DNA of 64,000 nt from Chloroflexota bacterium (lineage in GTDB: Bacteria; Chloroflexota; Dehalococcoidia; Lucifugimonadales; UBA3495). Numbering within the stretch: the stretch's first letter is position 1; every line of letters starts with the position of its first letter. Positions 17,339 through 27,300 of the stretch are shown here, in pieces. The notes under the pieces are model-generated. The model was not told where the DNA came from, did not search any database, and was given only the letters and a program-made list of their open reading frames with translations. A program made the translations under genes and the position numbers. The stretch covers positions 1 to 64,000 of the forward strand of contig JAPOQH010000131.1 of NCBI GenBank assembly GCA_026710825.1, given 5' to 3'.

Positions 17339-18051
17339 CGACAGCCTCCAACCACGGGCGACTATATGGCGTCGGCGTTGGCCCCGGTGATCCCGAGTTG
17401 CTGACCGTCAAGGCGCAGCGGGTGTTGCAGTCCGTTCCGGTGATCTGGGTGCCGCAGGCCGGCGTGAGCCGTGAGAGTTATGCCTACAGCATCGTCAAGC
17501 ACCTGATCGACGAGGCAAAGCAGGACGTGGTGCGGGCCAAATTCCCCACCAACGACGAAGACGCAGCCGGCGACGTTTGGCGGAACGCGGCGCGAGACCT
17601 GGCCGTGCACCTGGAAGCCGGCAAGGATGTGGCCTTCATCACCGAAGGCGACCCGATGCTGTACAGCACCTTCGCCTACGTGCTGGAAACCATACAGGAC
17701 GAATACCCGCACCTGCCGGTAGAGGTGATCCCAGGGGTATCCTCGGTGATGGCGGCGGCGGCATCCGCGGCGGCGCCGCTGGTGCATCACGGCCAGAGGC
17801 TGGCCATCCTGCCTGCGGTGTACGGCATCGACGACCTGCGGGAGGCCATCGCACTCTACGACACCATCGTGCTGATGAAGGTGAACCGCACGCTGCTGGA
17901 CGCGCTGGCGAACCTGGAGCGGCTGGGCCTTGCGGGCCGCACGATCTACGTGCGCCGGGCCACCACCGAGCGCGAGAGGGTGGTGCGCGACATACAGGAA
18001 CTATCGGCTGAAGATCTCGATTACTTTTCGCTGCTCATCATCCGGCGCTAG
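17335..18051 (+). CDS. cbiL: precorrin-2 / cobalt-factor-2 C20-methyltransferase
   Basis: A 238-residue tetrapyrrole methylase adding the C20 methyl. It has the family GVGVGPGDPELLT motif near residue 12, VAFITEGDPMLYSTF near 95 and VIPGVSSVMAAAA near 130. The substituted LMKVNR segment near 183 and the overall length fit the C20 class rather than the C11 or C17 enzymes. ATG 17335 overlaps the cbiT stop in an ATGA, indicating coupled translation. Confidence 0.93.
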   Translation: MTTASNHGRLYGVGVGPGDPELLTVKAQRVLQSVPVIWVPQAGVSRESYAYSIVKHLIDEAKQDVVRAKFPTNDEDAAGDVWRNAARDLAVHLEAGKDVAFITEGDPMLYSTFAYVLETIQDEYPHLPVEVIPGVSSVMAAAASAAAPLVHHGQRLAILPAVYGIDDLREAIALYDTIVLMKVNRTLLDALANLERLGLAGRTIYVRRATTERERVVRDIQELSAEDLDYFSLLIIRR

Positions 18052-18080
18052 TCGGTGAGAGCGCCTCGGAGGAACACCAC

Positions 18081-18974
18081 ATGGACAACAATGGCAAGGT
18101 GTACATCATCGGGGCGGGCCCCGGCGATCCCGAACTGCTCACGTTGAAGGCCAAGCGGATCATTGATGACGCTGATGTGATCATCTACGCGGACTCGCTG
18201 GTGCCGGCCGAGATAGCGGGGTTCGCCAAGCCGGGCGCTGACGTTTACGGCAGCAAGGAGATGGCCCTGCCGGAAATCATGGAGGTCACGCTGCGCGCGG
18301 TGAGCGAAGGCAAGACGGTTGCGCGGATCCAGAGCGGCGACCCGTCACTGTACGGCGCGACGCTGGAGCAGATGCGGATCCTGGAACGGGAGAAGGTGGA
18401 CTACGAGATCATCCCCGGCGTCAGCGCGGTGTTTGCCGCTGCCGCCGTGCTGAAGGCGGAACTCACCGTGCCGGAAGTGTCGCAGACCGTGATCATGACC
18501 CGAGCCGAGGGTCGCGTGGCGATGCCCGAGGGCGAGGCGTTGGTGGATCTGGCGCGACATCACAGCACGTTGGCGATATTCCTCAGCGTGACGAGGATGT
18601 TCCGCATCGCCAACCAGTTGCTGGAGGCCGGATATCCCGCCGACACTCCGGTTGCGGTGGCGTATCGCGTCGGCTGGCCGGACGAGCAGATCATCCGGGG
18701 AACCCTGGAGGACATTGCCGAGAAGGTTCGGGAAGCCAAGATCACCCTGCAGGCGCTGATCATCGTAGGCAAAGCCGTTGATCCGAATCTGCTGGACCCG
18801 GATTCTGATGAACAAGTGGCTGTCTCGCACCTGTATTCCGACGATTACACGCACCTGTACCGTCGCGCCGGCCAGGGAGCACACGCCGACGCTGAGCGCG
18901 CCGACCTGTACGACGCGGGCGGCTACGAGATTCATCCGGAGCCGGCCACCCACACGTCCACCGGCGACGACTAG
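18081..18974 (+). CDS. cbiF: (cobalt-)precorrin-4 C11-methyltransferase
   Basis: A 297-residue tetrapyrrole methylase adding the C11 methyl. Visible motifs are IGAGPGDPELLTLKA at 10-24, IYADSLVP, ARIQSGDPSLYGA near 80-92, IIPGVSAVFAAAA and the VAYRVGWPDE segment typical of CobM/CbiF. About 45 extra residues follow the conserved domain as a charged tail rich in His/Tyr/Asp. GGAGG at 18068-18072 supports ATG 18081. It lies 29 bases after cbiL. Confidence 0.94.
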   Translation: MDNNGKVYIIGAGPGDPELLTLKAKRIIDDADVIIYADSLVPAEIAGFAKPGADVYGSKEMALPEIMEVTLRAVSEGKTVARIQSGDPSLYGATLEQMRILEREKVDYEIIPGVSAVFAAAAVLKAELTVPEVSQTVIMTRAEGRVAMPEGEALVDLARHHSTLAIFLSVTRMFRIANQLLEAGYPADTPVAVAYRVGWPDEQIIRGTLEDIAEKVREAKITLQALIIVGKAVDPNLLDPDSDEQVAVSHLYSDDYTHLYRRAGQGAHADAERADLYDAGGYEIHPEPATHTSTGDD

Positions 18975-18986
18975 CCGCGACGGGCC

Positions 18987-20135
18987 ATGTCGTCCGGTTA
19001 CAGTCCAAATACGGCGATAGTGGCCGTGTCCAAACCCGGCGCCGATTTGGCCCGACGATTGGCGTCCTGCCTGCCTGAAGCCGAGCTTCACCTGGAACGT
19101 CGATTCGTCGATGCTGCCGAATCGGATGCGCGCGCTTACGACCTGCCGTTGCGCCCGGTGCTGCAGAACCTGTTTGTCAACCGGGACGCGTTGATCGTTT
19201 TCCTGCCCATCGGCGCAGCCGTACGGCTGTTGGCTCCGGTGTTTGCGGGCAAGAAACGGGATGCCGCCGTGGTATGCGTGGACGACGGCGGTCGATTCGC
19301 CATCAGCGTGCTGTCGGGCCACGTTGGCGGAGGGGACGATCTCGCCCGGCAAGTGGCTGCCGCGATCGGCGCGCAACCCGTGGTCACGTCTGCGTCCGAT
19401 GCCCTGAACGTGACCGCAATCGACCTGGTGGGACGAGCGCAAGGCTGGCGGATTGACGCAACATCGATTGATCTGACGAGAGCGGCGGCAGCGGTGGTGA
19501 ACGGCGAACCCGTCTCCCTGTGGCTGGACACCGAAACGGACGCGGCATGGCCTGATGATCAAGCGATGACGGACAGCATTACGCGGGTCGACAAACTGAC
19601 CGATGCCCTGGGCGACGGGTACGCCGCCACGCTGATCGTATCGGACCAGATATTGACGTCGGACGCGAATCATCCCGTGATCATCTATAGGCCGCCCACC
19701 CTGGTGGCCGGCGTGGGGTGCCGTCGCGGCGTCGAGGTGGAGCACCTGCGTGGGCTCCTGGGAGACACGCTGGAGCAGCACGGGTTGACCCTGCAGAGCC
19801 TGGGCAAGATAGCCACGGCGGACATCAAGGCCGACGAACCGGGAATCATCGCGTTGGCGGAGTCGCTGGGCGTTACGCTGGAGGTCTACACCGCCAGCGA
19901 GTTGAACGACCGCTGTGCTCAGGCCGCACCGTTGCAGGGGGAGGGCGCCGGGTTGAGTCAACCGACACCGTCCGCCGCACAAGACCTGCTCGGCGTGTTC
20001 GGCGTATCGGAGCCGGCTGCGATGCTGGCGGCCCGCGCGGATGGGCTGGTGGTGCCGCGCACCAAATCGGACCGAGCGACCGTGGCCGTTTCGAGGGTCG
20101 CGAATCGTTCGAGTCAATCATCGGGAAAGATATGA
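18987..20135 (+). CDS. cbiG: cobalt-precorrin-5A hydrolase
   Basis: A 382-residue CbiG that opens the lactone ring and releases acetaldehyde. The N-terminal/central CbiG domain carries FLPIGAAVRLLAPVF and the signature VLSGHVGGGDDLAR near 110 (LSGHxGG). The C-terminal domain (about 235-330) has VAGVGCRRGVEVEHL and KADEPGIIALAESLGVTLEVY. A low-complexity tail follows the family's usual end. The gene's last bases contain the cbiH start, an ATGA overlap. CbiG again indicates the cobalt-early route. Confidence 0.93.
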   Translation: MSSGYSPNTAIVAVSKPGADLARRLASCLPEAELHLERRFVDAAESDARAYDLPLRPVLQNLFVNRDALIVFLPIGAAVRLLAPVFAGKKRDAAVVCVDDGGRFAISVLSGHVGGGDDLARQVAAAIGAQPVVTSASDALNVTAIDLVGRAQGWRIDATSIDLTRAAAAVVNGEPVSLWLDTETDAAWPDDQAMTDSITRVDKLTDALGDGYAATLIVSDQILTSDANHPVIIYRPPTLVAGVGCRRGVEVEHLRGLLGDTLEQHGLTLQSLGKIATADIKADEPGIIALAESLGVTLEVYTASELNDRCAQAAPLQGEGAGLSQPTPSAAQDLLGVFGVSEPAAMLAARADGLVVPRTKSDRATVAVSRVANRSSQSSGKI

Positions 20136-20896
20136 GCAACGGAAAACTTTACCTGGTCGGGCTGGGACCCGGCGACTCGGGTCATCTCACGCCGGCGGCG
20201 GCGGATGCCATCGCGGACAGCGACGAATTGGTGGGATACCGGTTCTACATCGACCAGGTTGCCAGTGAGGCAGCGGGCAAGGTCAGCCATTCCATGGAAC
20301 TGGGCCAGGAACTGGAACGAGCCGCGCTGGCGGTGGACATCGCGTACGCCGGTAAAACGGTGGCGGTGGTGTCCTCGGGCGATGCGGGAATCTACGGCAT
20401 GGCCGGGCCGGTGTTTCGCGTGCTGACCGACCGTCAGTGGGACGGCGTGAGTCCGGCGGTGGAAACGGTGCCGGGCGTCTCGGCCCTGCAATCGGCGGCC
20501 GCGCTGCTGGGATCGCCGCTGATGCAGGATTTCTGCGCCATCAGCCTGAGCAACCTGCTCACGCCCTGGGAGCAGATACGGAGACGCCTCGAGGCCGCAG
20601 CGGCCGGGGACTTTGTAACCGTGTTGTACAACCCACGGAGCCGCCGCCGGGTCACCCAATTGGAGGAGACCCGGGAGATCTACCTGGGGCACCGCAGCCC
20701 CGATACTCCTGTTGGGATCGTGCGGCACGCTTTCCGGCCGGAACAGGCCGTTTCGCTGGCGGACCTGGGCGGGCTGGACGGTGAAGAGTTGAGGGTCGAT
20801 ATGTTCACCACGGTGGTGATCGGCAACTCCAACACCTACGTGCACAACGGGCGCATGGTCACGCCGCGGGGATACGAGGTGAAGGGCCAGCCGTAG
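20132..20896 (+). CDS. cbiH: (cobalt-)precorrin-3B C17-methyltransferase
   Basis: A 254-residue tetrapyrrole methylase causing ring contraction while methylating C17. Motifs: YLVGLGPGDSGHLTPAA near residue 6, VVSSGDAGIYGMAGPVF near 75-91 (typical CobJ/CbiH), TVPGVSALQSAAALLG, a DFCAISLSNLLTPWE stretch, and LYNPRSRRR near 165. No extra iron-sulfur or CbiG-fusion domain is present. The start ATG 20132 overlaps the cbiG stop. This gene ends the corrin run; 70 bases later an unrelated aldolase begins. Confidence 0.94.
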   Translation: MSNGKLYLVGLGPGDSGHLTPAAADAIADSDELVGYRFYIDQVASEAAGKVSHSMELGQELERAALAVDIAYAGKTVAVVSSGDAGIYGMAGPVFRVLTDRQWDGVSPAVETVPGVSALQSAAALLGSPLMQDFCAISLSNLLTPWEQIRRRLEAAAAGDFVTVLYNPRSRRRVTQLEETREIYLGHRSPDTPVGIVRHAFRPEQAVSLADLGGLDGEELRVDMFTTVVIGNSNTYVHNGRMVTPRGYEVKGQP

Positions 20897-20966
20897 CCTC
20901 GGCTGTTATACTCGCGCAACTATTTCCCGACTTTGATCTACAACAGGGATCCACAGGAGGAGCAAC

Positions 20967-21713
20967 GTGCCAGCAATACGTCCCAACCCGGCGAAAGAGA
21001 AGTTGCAGCGAGGCGAACCGACGACCTGCATATCCGGCCTGATGAGCAGTGAGATCATCGACTTTTTGGGCTCGGTAGGGTTCGATTCGGTCTGGATGGA
21101 GTGTGAGCACGGCCCGGTGGACTGGGAGACGCTGGGCGACATGACGCGAGCCTGCGACCTCTGGGGCATGGCGTCAATCACCCGCTGCAACGCCAACGAC
21201 GCGGGGTTGATCACGCGGACATTGGACCGGGGCTCCATGGGCGTGGTGCTGCCGCACGTGAACACGCGGGAAGAGGCGGAGGCGGCGGCCGGCGCGGCGA
21301 AGTTTGCCCCGCTGGGCTACCGCGGGATGTTCGGCGGCCGGCAATCGTTTGGCGTGCCGGACTACGTGCACAAGGCCAACGACCAGACCATGGTGGTCGT
21401 GCTGATCGAAGAGGTAACGGCCTTGGACAATCTGGACGACATCCTGAAGGTGGACGGCATCGACGTGTTCTTCGTGGCGCCGACCGACCTTTCCCAAACG
21501 ATGGGGCACATCGGCAATGTCGGGCATCCGGAAGTCCAGGCTGCCATCGACGACGCCATCGCGCGCATTGTCAACGCAGGTCGAACGGCGGGCACGCTGG
21601 TGAACGACGACAACGTGGCATCGTACGTGGACAAGGGCGCGCGATTCCTGATGACGTCGTGGAACGCGTGGGTGGCGCGCGGAGCCTCGGAATTTCTGGG
21701 GCGGATATCCTAA
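20967..21713 (+). CDS. HpcH/HpaI family aldolase (copy 2)
   Basis: A 248-residue TIM-barrel aldolase paralogous to the gene at 1823-2608. It has DSVWMECEHGPVDW (metal-ligand Glu region), VLPHVNTREEAEAAAGAAKFAPLGYRG in the centre and FFVAPTDLSQTMGH near residue 170. GTG 20967 is the start, with AGGAGG at 20954-20959. It may use 4-hydroxy-2-oxo acids. Placement after the corrin genes looks incidental; a 70-base gap separates them. Confidence 0.87.
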   Translation: MPAIRPNPAKEKLQRGEPTTCISGLMSSEIIDFLGSVGFDSVWMECEHGPVDWETLGDMTRACDLWGMASITRCNANDAGLITRTLDRGSMGVVLPHVNTREEAEAAAGAAKFAPLGYRGMFGGRQSFGVPDYVHKANDQTMVVVLIEEVTALDNLDDILKVDGIDVFFVAPTDLSQTMGHIGNVGHPEVQAAIDDAIARIVNAGRTAGTLVNDDNVASYVDKGARFLMTSWNAWVARGASEFLGRIS

Positions 21714-21724
21714 CGCAACGAAAC

Positions 21725-21749
21725 AGGGGCAGGCTACGAGCCTGCCCCT
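21725..21749. terminator. hairpin between convergent genes
   Basis: An 11-bp perfect stem (AGGGGCAGGCT 21725-21735 with AGCCTGCCCCT 21739-21749) with a 3-base loop lies between the ends of the aldolase (+) and LysR (-) genes. No true U tract follows on either strand, though AAAATT sits on one side, so termination is likely but not classic. Confidence 0.6.
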
Positions 21750-21776
21750 AAAATTAGAGCGCCGGTTGGGTGCGGC

Positions 21777-22736
21777 CTATTGTGTGGCGCTAGCGATTTC
21801 GGCGGATCGAGGCTCTCCGCCGTGGTCGACGTCCCAGTCCCAAAGGTCGGCGTGGAACCCTGAGAGGTTGTCGGCCAACGTGTTGATGAAGTTGCGAACG
21901 CCGCGTCCGTGGAATTTACCACGCAGGGTACAAACTCCGATGTTGGCCGCCGGGAAGATGTGGTCCAGGCGAACCACGGCCAGGCGGTCGTGGTCCTCCG
22001 GATGCAAGGTGAAATCGCTGACGATGGCAATGCCCATGCCGATGGCGACGTAGCGCTTGATCATCTCGGTGTTGTCCATCTCGAGGACGACATCGTAGTT
22101 GACGCTGCGCTCGCGGAGTTTTTGCTCCACGCGTCTCCGGCTGAGGCTTTCGGGGCTGTTCAGAATCAACGGGAACTTGGCCATGTCCTCCATGGAGACC
22201 GGGTCGCAGTGCAGCAAATCGTGGCCGGGTTCGGTGATGAGAACGACGTTGTAATCGAACAAATCCGAGAATTCCAGGGACGGGTCATCGGTCGGGGGAG
22301 CGGAGCACAACGCCAGGTCAACTTCGCCGGATTTGACCAGTTGGATCAGGTTGGCGTAGGAGCGGGCGACCAGGCGCATGCGTACGTCAGGGTACTTGGA
22401 CCGAAACTGGCGGATCGGGCGAGGAAGATGGTAGGAGACAATGTCAGGGTAAGCGCCCACCACGAAAGACCCGCGGCCTTCGGAGTAGTCCATCTGGGTC
22501 TTCAAAGTGTCGATGGACTCGACGATGGGGGTAACGAGTTCGTAGAACAGGGAGCCTTCGGAGGTGAGTTGGATGGGGCGCTTGATGCGGTCAAACAGGG
22601 TGATGCCGAACTCGCCCTCCAGCTTTCGCAGGTGGGTGGTCACGGTGGGCTGTCCAAGTTCCAGCTTACGAGCCGCTTTGGATACGCTCCGCAATCGGGC
22701 TACGTGATAAAAGCTGATGATCTCTCGCAGTTCCAT
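21777..22736 (-). CDS. LysR-family transcriptional regulator
   Basis: A 319-residue regulator. The winged HTH occupies residues 1-62: MELREIISFYHVARLRSVSKAARKL and QPTVTTHLRKLEGEFGITLFDR, the standard LysR pattern. The substrate-binding domain follows (about 90-300), beginning GSFVVGAYPDI. Start ATG 22736 is chosen because it begins exactly at the HTH and has a GAGGTGG ribosome site; the open frame further upstream to 22940 is non-coding in character. It is transcribed divergently from a ferredoxin/ornithine cyclodeaminase pair, which it may control. The effector is unknown. Confidence 0.9.
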   Translation of the reverse strand: MELREIISFYHVARLRSVSKAARKLELGQPTVTTHLRKLEGEFGITLFDRIKRPIQLTSEGSLFYELVTPIVESIDTLKTQMDYSEGRGSFVVGAYPDIVSYHLPRPIRQFRSKYPDVRMRLVARSYANLIQLVKSGEVDLALCSAPPTDDPSLEFSDLFDYNVVLITEPGHDLLHCDPVSMEDMAKFPLILNSPESLSRRRVEQKLRERSVNYDVVLEMDNTEMIKRYVAIGMGIAIVSDFTLHPEDHDRLAVVRLDHIFPAANIGVCTLRGKFHGRGVRNFINTLADNLSGFHADLWDWDVDHGGEPRSAEIASATQ

Positions 22737-23041
22737 GGGGTCCACCTCAAGCTCAACCCAGTTGTCATCCGATCCCTGTATCGAAGCGATATAATATATC
22801 AGAGTTACGGATAATGCAACGGGGATGCAATTTGCGGATTTGTAGGTAAACCTATTGTCCGGCTCGTAAAGCGGTGTGATCGTATTGCCGCCGGGAATAG
22901 CGATATGGTAGCGGTATACCTTGACAAAATATCGCGACAAACCGCAGAATACGCCACATTAACGGGCCAGCCACGGGTCGCGTCGCCGGGGAGCCGGCGC
23001 CAGATATTGCCGCGATTATTTGCCCGTGTCGAGGTAATCTG
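22737..23041. promoter_or_regulatory. divergent LysR/ferredoxin control region
   Basis: This 305-base AT-richer gap lies between the regulator and the ferredoxin gene. On the + strand TTGACA (22921-22926) precedes AGAATA (22946-22951) with a 19-base spacer, a possible but long-spaced promoter. Near the LysR start, TATAATATATC (about 22790-22800) could give -10 boxes on the - strand. LysR proteins usually bind such divergent gaps, but I cannot single out one T-N11-A site. Confidence 0.4.
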
Positions 23042-23284
23042 ATGGCTTTCGTGATCACACAGCCTTGCGAGGGTGTCAAAGACGCTTCCTGCGTTGAAGT
23101 TTGCCCCGTGGACTGCATCCATTCTGACGACGACGCGCCGATGTATTACATCAACCCGGACGACTGCATTGACTGCGCGTACTGCGTGGCGGTTTGCCCC
23201 GTTTCCGCGATTTTCGACGAGTTCACGGTGCCGCCCGACCAGCGCGAGTACGTGCGCACCAACCGTCTCTATTTTTCTCGTTAG
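23042..23284 (+). CDS. seven/eight-iron ferredoxin
   Basis: An 80-residue ferredoxin with eight cysteines: C9, C17, C21, C25 and C42, C45, C48, C52. The first set (C-x7-C-x3-CP) is the FdxA-type spacing that often holds a 3Fe-4S or altered 4Fe-4S centre; the second (CxxCxxCxxxCP) holds a 4Fe-4S cluster. It is a small soluble electron carrier. It lies 21 bases before the ornithine cyclodeaminase-family gene and is probably in the same transcript. The redox partner is unknown. Confidence 0.93.
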   Translation: MAFVITQPCEGVKDASCVEVCPVDCIHSDDDAPMYYINPDDCIDCAYCVAVCPVSAIFDEFTVPPDQREYVRTNRLYFSR

Positions 23285-23305
23285 TCAGCCCGTAGGAATC
23301 CAGAT

Positions 23306-24259
23306 ATGGCCCGGTTCCTCACCAATGCACAGGTCAACGAGTGCGTTAGCCTGGAAGACGTACTGCCTGCCGTCGAGGCGATGATGGACAACCATGGCAG
23401 CGGGGAGGCGGCCAATTTGACGCGTCGCCGGATCGCCACGCCCGGCGGGTACCTGGCGGTCATGGGCGGCGCCATCATGCACGACGGCGTCTTCGGGGTA
23501 AAGACTTTCACCAACACCCGCAATGGCTACTCTTTCCAGGTGAGCCTGTACGATGGCGACAGTGGTGAATTGCTGCTGTACACCCAGGCGAACCGGTTGG
23601 GCCAGTTGCGGACCGGGGCCACGACTGCTGTGGCGATTAAACACCTGGCGAACGACGAAGCGGCCACGGTTGGGATAATCGGCACGGGAAACCAGGCCGG
23701 CGACCAACTTAGGGCGTTGAGCTTGGTTCGACAAGTGAGTGAGGTCAAGGCGTTCAGTCGCAACGCCGACAACCGCGAGGCTTTCGCGTCGCGGATGACC
23801 GAAGACCTTGGGTTCCCGGTGGCGGCCGCTCCGAGCAACGAGGACGCGGTGGCCGGTTGCGACGTTGTGATCGCCATAGCGTCCACGCAGACGCCGGTGG
23901 TGCAGGGCGAGTGGCTGTCGGACGGGGCGACGGTTATCGGCGCAGGTCCGACGCTGTCCAGGTTCCGTGAGGTGGATGACAGCACGTTGGTACGAGCGAA
24001 CCGCCGGTTTGTGGACTCGATGGAGCAGGCGCCGCTGGAGTGCGGCGACATATCCGCCGCGGTGGATCTGGGCCTGGTGCAGTGGAGCCAATTCCACGAG
24101 TTGCGGCACGTGGTGGCGGGGACCATTCCCGGCCGGGCGTCCAGCGACGAGATCGTCTACTGCAAGCTGATGGGCACTGGACTGGCCGACGTGGCGGCCG
24201 CCAAGGTGGTGTGGGAGCGAGCCGAGGAACTGGGCATCGGCATGGTGATGGACTGGTAA
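23306..24259 (+). CDS. ornithine cyclodeaminase / mu-crystallin family protein
   Basis: A 317-residue NAD(P)-dependent enzyme of the OCD family. The N-terminal part has a TRRRIATPGGYLAVMGG segment, then a Rossmann motif TVGIIGTGNQAGDQLRAL (about 130-147) and IAIASTQTPVVQGEWL near 190. Members catalyse ornithine to proline conversion, imine reduction, or alanine dehydrogenase-like chemistry; here the choice is not clear. It follows the ferredoxin directly and ends at a palindrome that may be its terminator. Confidence 0.85.
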   Translation: MARFLTNAQVNECVSLEDVLPAVEAMMDNHGSGEAANLTRRRIATPGGYLAVMGGAIMHDGVFGVKTFTNTRNGYSFQVSLYDGDSGELLLYTQANRLGQLRTGATTAVAIKHLANDEAATVGIIGTGNQAGDQLRALSLVRQVSEVKAFSRNADNREAFASRMTEDLGFPVAAAPSNEDAVAGCDVVIAIASTQTPVVQGEWLSDGATVIGAGPTLSRFREVDDSTLVRANRRFVDSMEQAPLECGDISAAVDLGLVQWSQFHELRHVVAGTIPGRASSDEIVYCKLMGTGLADVAAAKVVWERAEELGIGMVMDW

Positions 24260-24281
24260 GGGCGAATGATTATTCGCCCCT
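24259..24281. repeat. interspersed GGGCGAAT palindrome, copy 1
   Basis: GGGCGAAT (24260-24267) pairs with ATTCGCCC (24272-24279) around GATT, right at the stop of the OCD gene and 34 bases from the end of carB. The same palindrome, more perfect, occurs at 51710-51737. Placed between convergent genes, it may end transcription from both sides. Confidence 0.75.
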
Positions 24282-24314
24282 ACACATAACGCCCTCTGGC
24301 GTGCGCTGGGGTCT

Positions 24315-27300
24315 CTAACGTGACGCTGCCAGGTATTCGTCGGTGGTGAGGATGTTGTAGTTGTCCAGACCGCTGAGCATGCTCTCCATGGCGGCGCGGG
24401 CAGTATCCAGGGATGTGAAACACGGTATGCGCCGTTCCACGGCGGCGCGCCGGATGAAAAAGCCGTCCCGCATCACCGACGTATCGCCGGACAGTGTGTT
24501 GACCACCGCGCCGACCGTGCCGTCGTTGATGACGTCCAGGACGTCGGGTGATCCCTCTCCGATGCGCTTGGTGATGGTGGTCACGGGCAGGTTCATCGCC
24601 GTAATCATGGTCGCGGTGCCCTCGGTGGCATACAACTGACAGCCAGCGTCGGCAAGGCCGCGGATCAACGGCAGCGAGTCCGCCTTGGCGTGGTCGGAGA
24701 TGCTCAGCAACACGCCCATGCCGGGAGACAGGTTGATGCTGGCGGCCTGCAACGCCTTGGTGAGCGCCCCGGCGAAATCCCAGTCGATGCCCATGACCTC
24801 GCCAGTGGACTTCATCTCGGGCCCCATGTACCAGTCGACCCCGACCAACTTGGACATGGAGAAAACGGGGGCCTTGATGCCCACGAGCTTCTGGCGCGGC
24901 CAGAGTCCCCCTTCGTAACCAAGATCCTTCAGCTTGTCGTCCAGCATCACGCGGGTGGCGAGATTTGCGACCGGCACGCCGGTGACCTTGGAAATGAACG
25001 GGATGGTGCGGCTGCCCCGAGGGTTCACCTCGAGCACGTACACCGTGGTGGGCTCGGCGTCATGGGCGGTTTCGAGGCTGGGGCTGCGGTAGGCGCTGCC
25101 GCCCTGGAGGACGAACTGGATATTCATCAGGCCGCGGACGCCCAGGGCCAGGCCGATGCGGGTGGTGTAGTCCACCAGGGTATTTACCTCGGCTTCCGTG
25201 AGGTTCAGGCCGGGGTAGATGGCCATGGAGTCGCCGCTGTGGACGCCGGCGCGCTCAACGTGTTCCATGATGCCCGGGATCAGGACGCGCTCGCCGTCGC
25301 AGATGGCGTCAACCTCGCACTCCCTGCCTTCCATGTAATGGTCAACGAGGACCTCGCGCTCGGGTGTCACTTCGGTGGCGATGGTCAGGTAGCGGATCAA
25401 CTCGGTGGCGTTCCGGACGATTTCCATAGCGCGACCGCCCAGGACGTAACTGGGCCGCACCACCACCGGATATCCGATGCGCTGGGCCACGCGCAGGGCC
25501 TGGTCCACTGAAATGACCGTGGCGCCCGGCGGTTGGGGGATTCCCAAGTCCACCAGGAACCGCTCGAATTTCTGGCGGTCGCTGGCTATGTCGATGGCTT
25601 CGGCACTGGAGCCCAGGATGGGCAGGCCGGCGGCGGCCCGAGATTGCGACAGGTTGATGGCAGTCTGTCCGCCGAACTGGACGAGGCTGGGAGGCGGGTT
25701 GTCGTCAATGGTCTCGTTGTCGATGATGTCCCGGACTGCCTCCTCGTCCAATGGCTCGAAATAGAGGCGGTCGCTGGTGTCGAAATCGGTGGACACGGTC
25801 TCCGGGTTGGAGTTGACCATGATGCTGGCAACGCCGGCCTGGGACAATGCCCACGCCGCATGCACGCTGCAATAGTCGAACTCGATGCCCTGGCCGATGC
25901 GTATGGGGCCGCTGCCGATAACGACGGCCTTGGGCCCTTCCAAGGGCGGGGCTTCGTTTTCGGTGTCGTAGGCGCTGTAGTAGTAGGGCGTGGCGGCCTC
26001 GAACTCGGCGGCGCAGGTGTCCACCATCTTGAACACCGGCCTGATGCCGAGTTGTTGGCGCATCTGCCGCACCTGCTCCGCCAGCAGGCCGGACAGGGTG
26101 GCGATTTCTTGGTCCGGGAATCCCAGCCGCTTGGAGGCCAGCAAGGTTGCCGGGGTCAATGGGTTGCCGAGCAGGCGGCGTTCCTGGTCAACGATGCGCT
26201 CCAGGGCGGCGATGAACCACGGGTCGATGCTGGTGTGCGCCACCAATTCGTCACGGGTGATGCCGCGTCGCAACGACGTGGCAAGGGCCCACAAACGCAG
26301 GTCGTTGGGGTGCAGCGGGAGCGAGTCCAGCAACTGCTGGCGGCCTCCCCGCACGTTCAGGTCTCTCCATTCCTTGTCTTCCCAGAGCAGGGATGAGTTG
26401 GACTGCTCCAGCGCGCGCGTGGCTTTCTGCAGGGCGGACTCGAAACTGCGATCGATGGCCATGACCTCGCCGGTGGCCTTCATCTGGGTGGTCACGTGGC
26501 GATCGCCATTGGGGAACTTGTCGAAAGGCCAGCGGGGTATCTTTACGACGCAGTAGTCCAGCGCCGGCTCGAATGCCGCTCCGGTATTGCCGGTCACGGC
26601 GTTGGCGATTTCGTCCAGACGGCGGCCGACGGCGATTTTTGCCGACACGCGAGCGATGGGATAGCCGGTGGCCTTGCTGGCCAATGCGGACGAACGGCTG
26701 ACGCGAGGGTTGACCTCGATGACGTAGTAGTCCGAATCGGCATCCCAGTCTCCGGGCCGGTTTTTCATGGCGTCGGGATGGGGACGCAACGCGAGTTGGA
26801 TGTTGCAGCCGCCCTCGATGCCCAGACCCCTGATGATCTTGAGGCTGGCGGTACGGAGCATCTGGTACTCCTTGTCCGTCAGGGTCTGGCTGGGGGCCAC
26901 CACGATGCTGTCGCCGGTGTGCGCGCCCATGGGATCCAGGTTTTCCATGTTGCACACGGTGATGCAGTTGTCGGCGCCGTCGCGGATGACCTCGTACTCC
27001 ACCTCCTTCCAACCCACGAGAGACCGCTCCAGCAGCACCTGGCTGATCGGGCTGGCCGACAGTCCGCTCTCTACAATGGCTGAGAACTCCGCGTCCGTGT
27101 TGGCGATGCCGCCGCCGGTTCCGCCCAGCGTGTAGGCGGGACGGATCACGAGGGGAAGCCCCGTCTCGGCGCGATACGCCTGGGCTTCGTCCATGTTGGA
27201 CACCGTGCGGTTGGGGGGCATCGGCTCCCCGATATCGGTGAGGAACTGCCGGAAATAGTCGCGGTCCTCCGACTTGCGGATGGTCTCCAACGGCGTACCC

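Noticed and set aside
18345-20117. 590-codon open frame antisense to cbiF and cbiG
   Set aside because: Both strands stay open because of the high GC at third positions; the + strand genes have clear family motifs and ATGA coupling, while this frame is Arg/His/Gln-rich with no motif.
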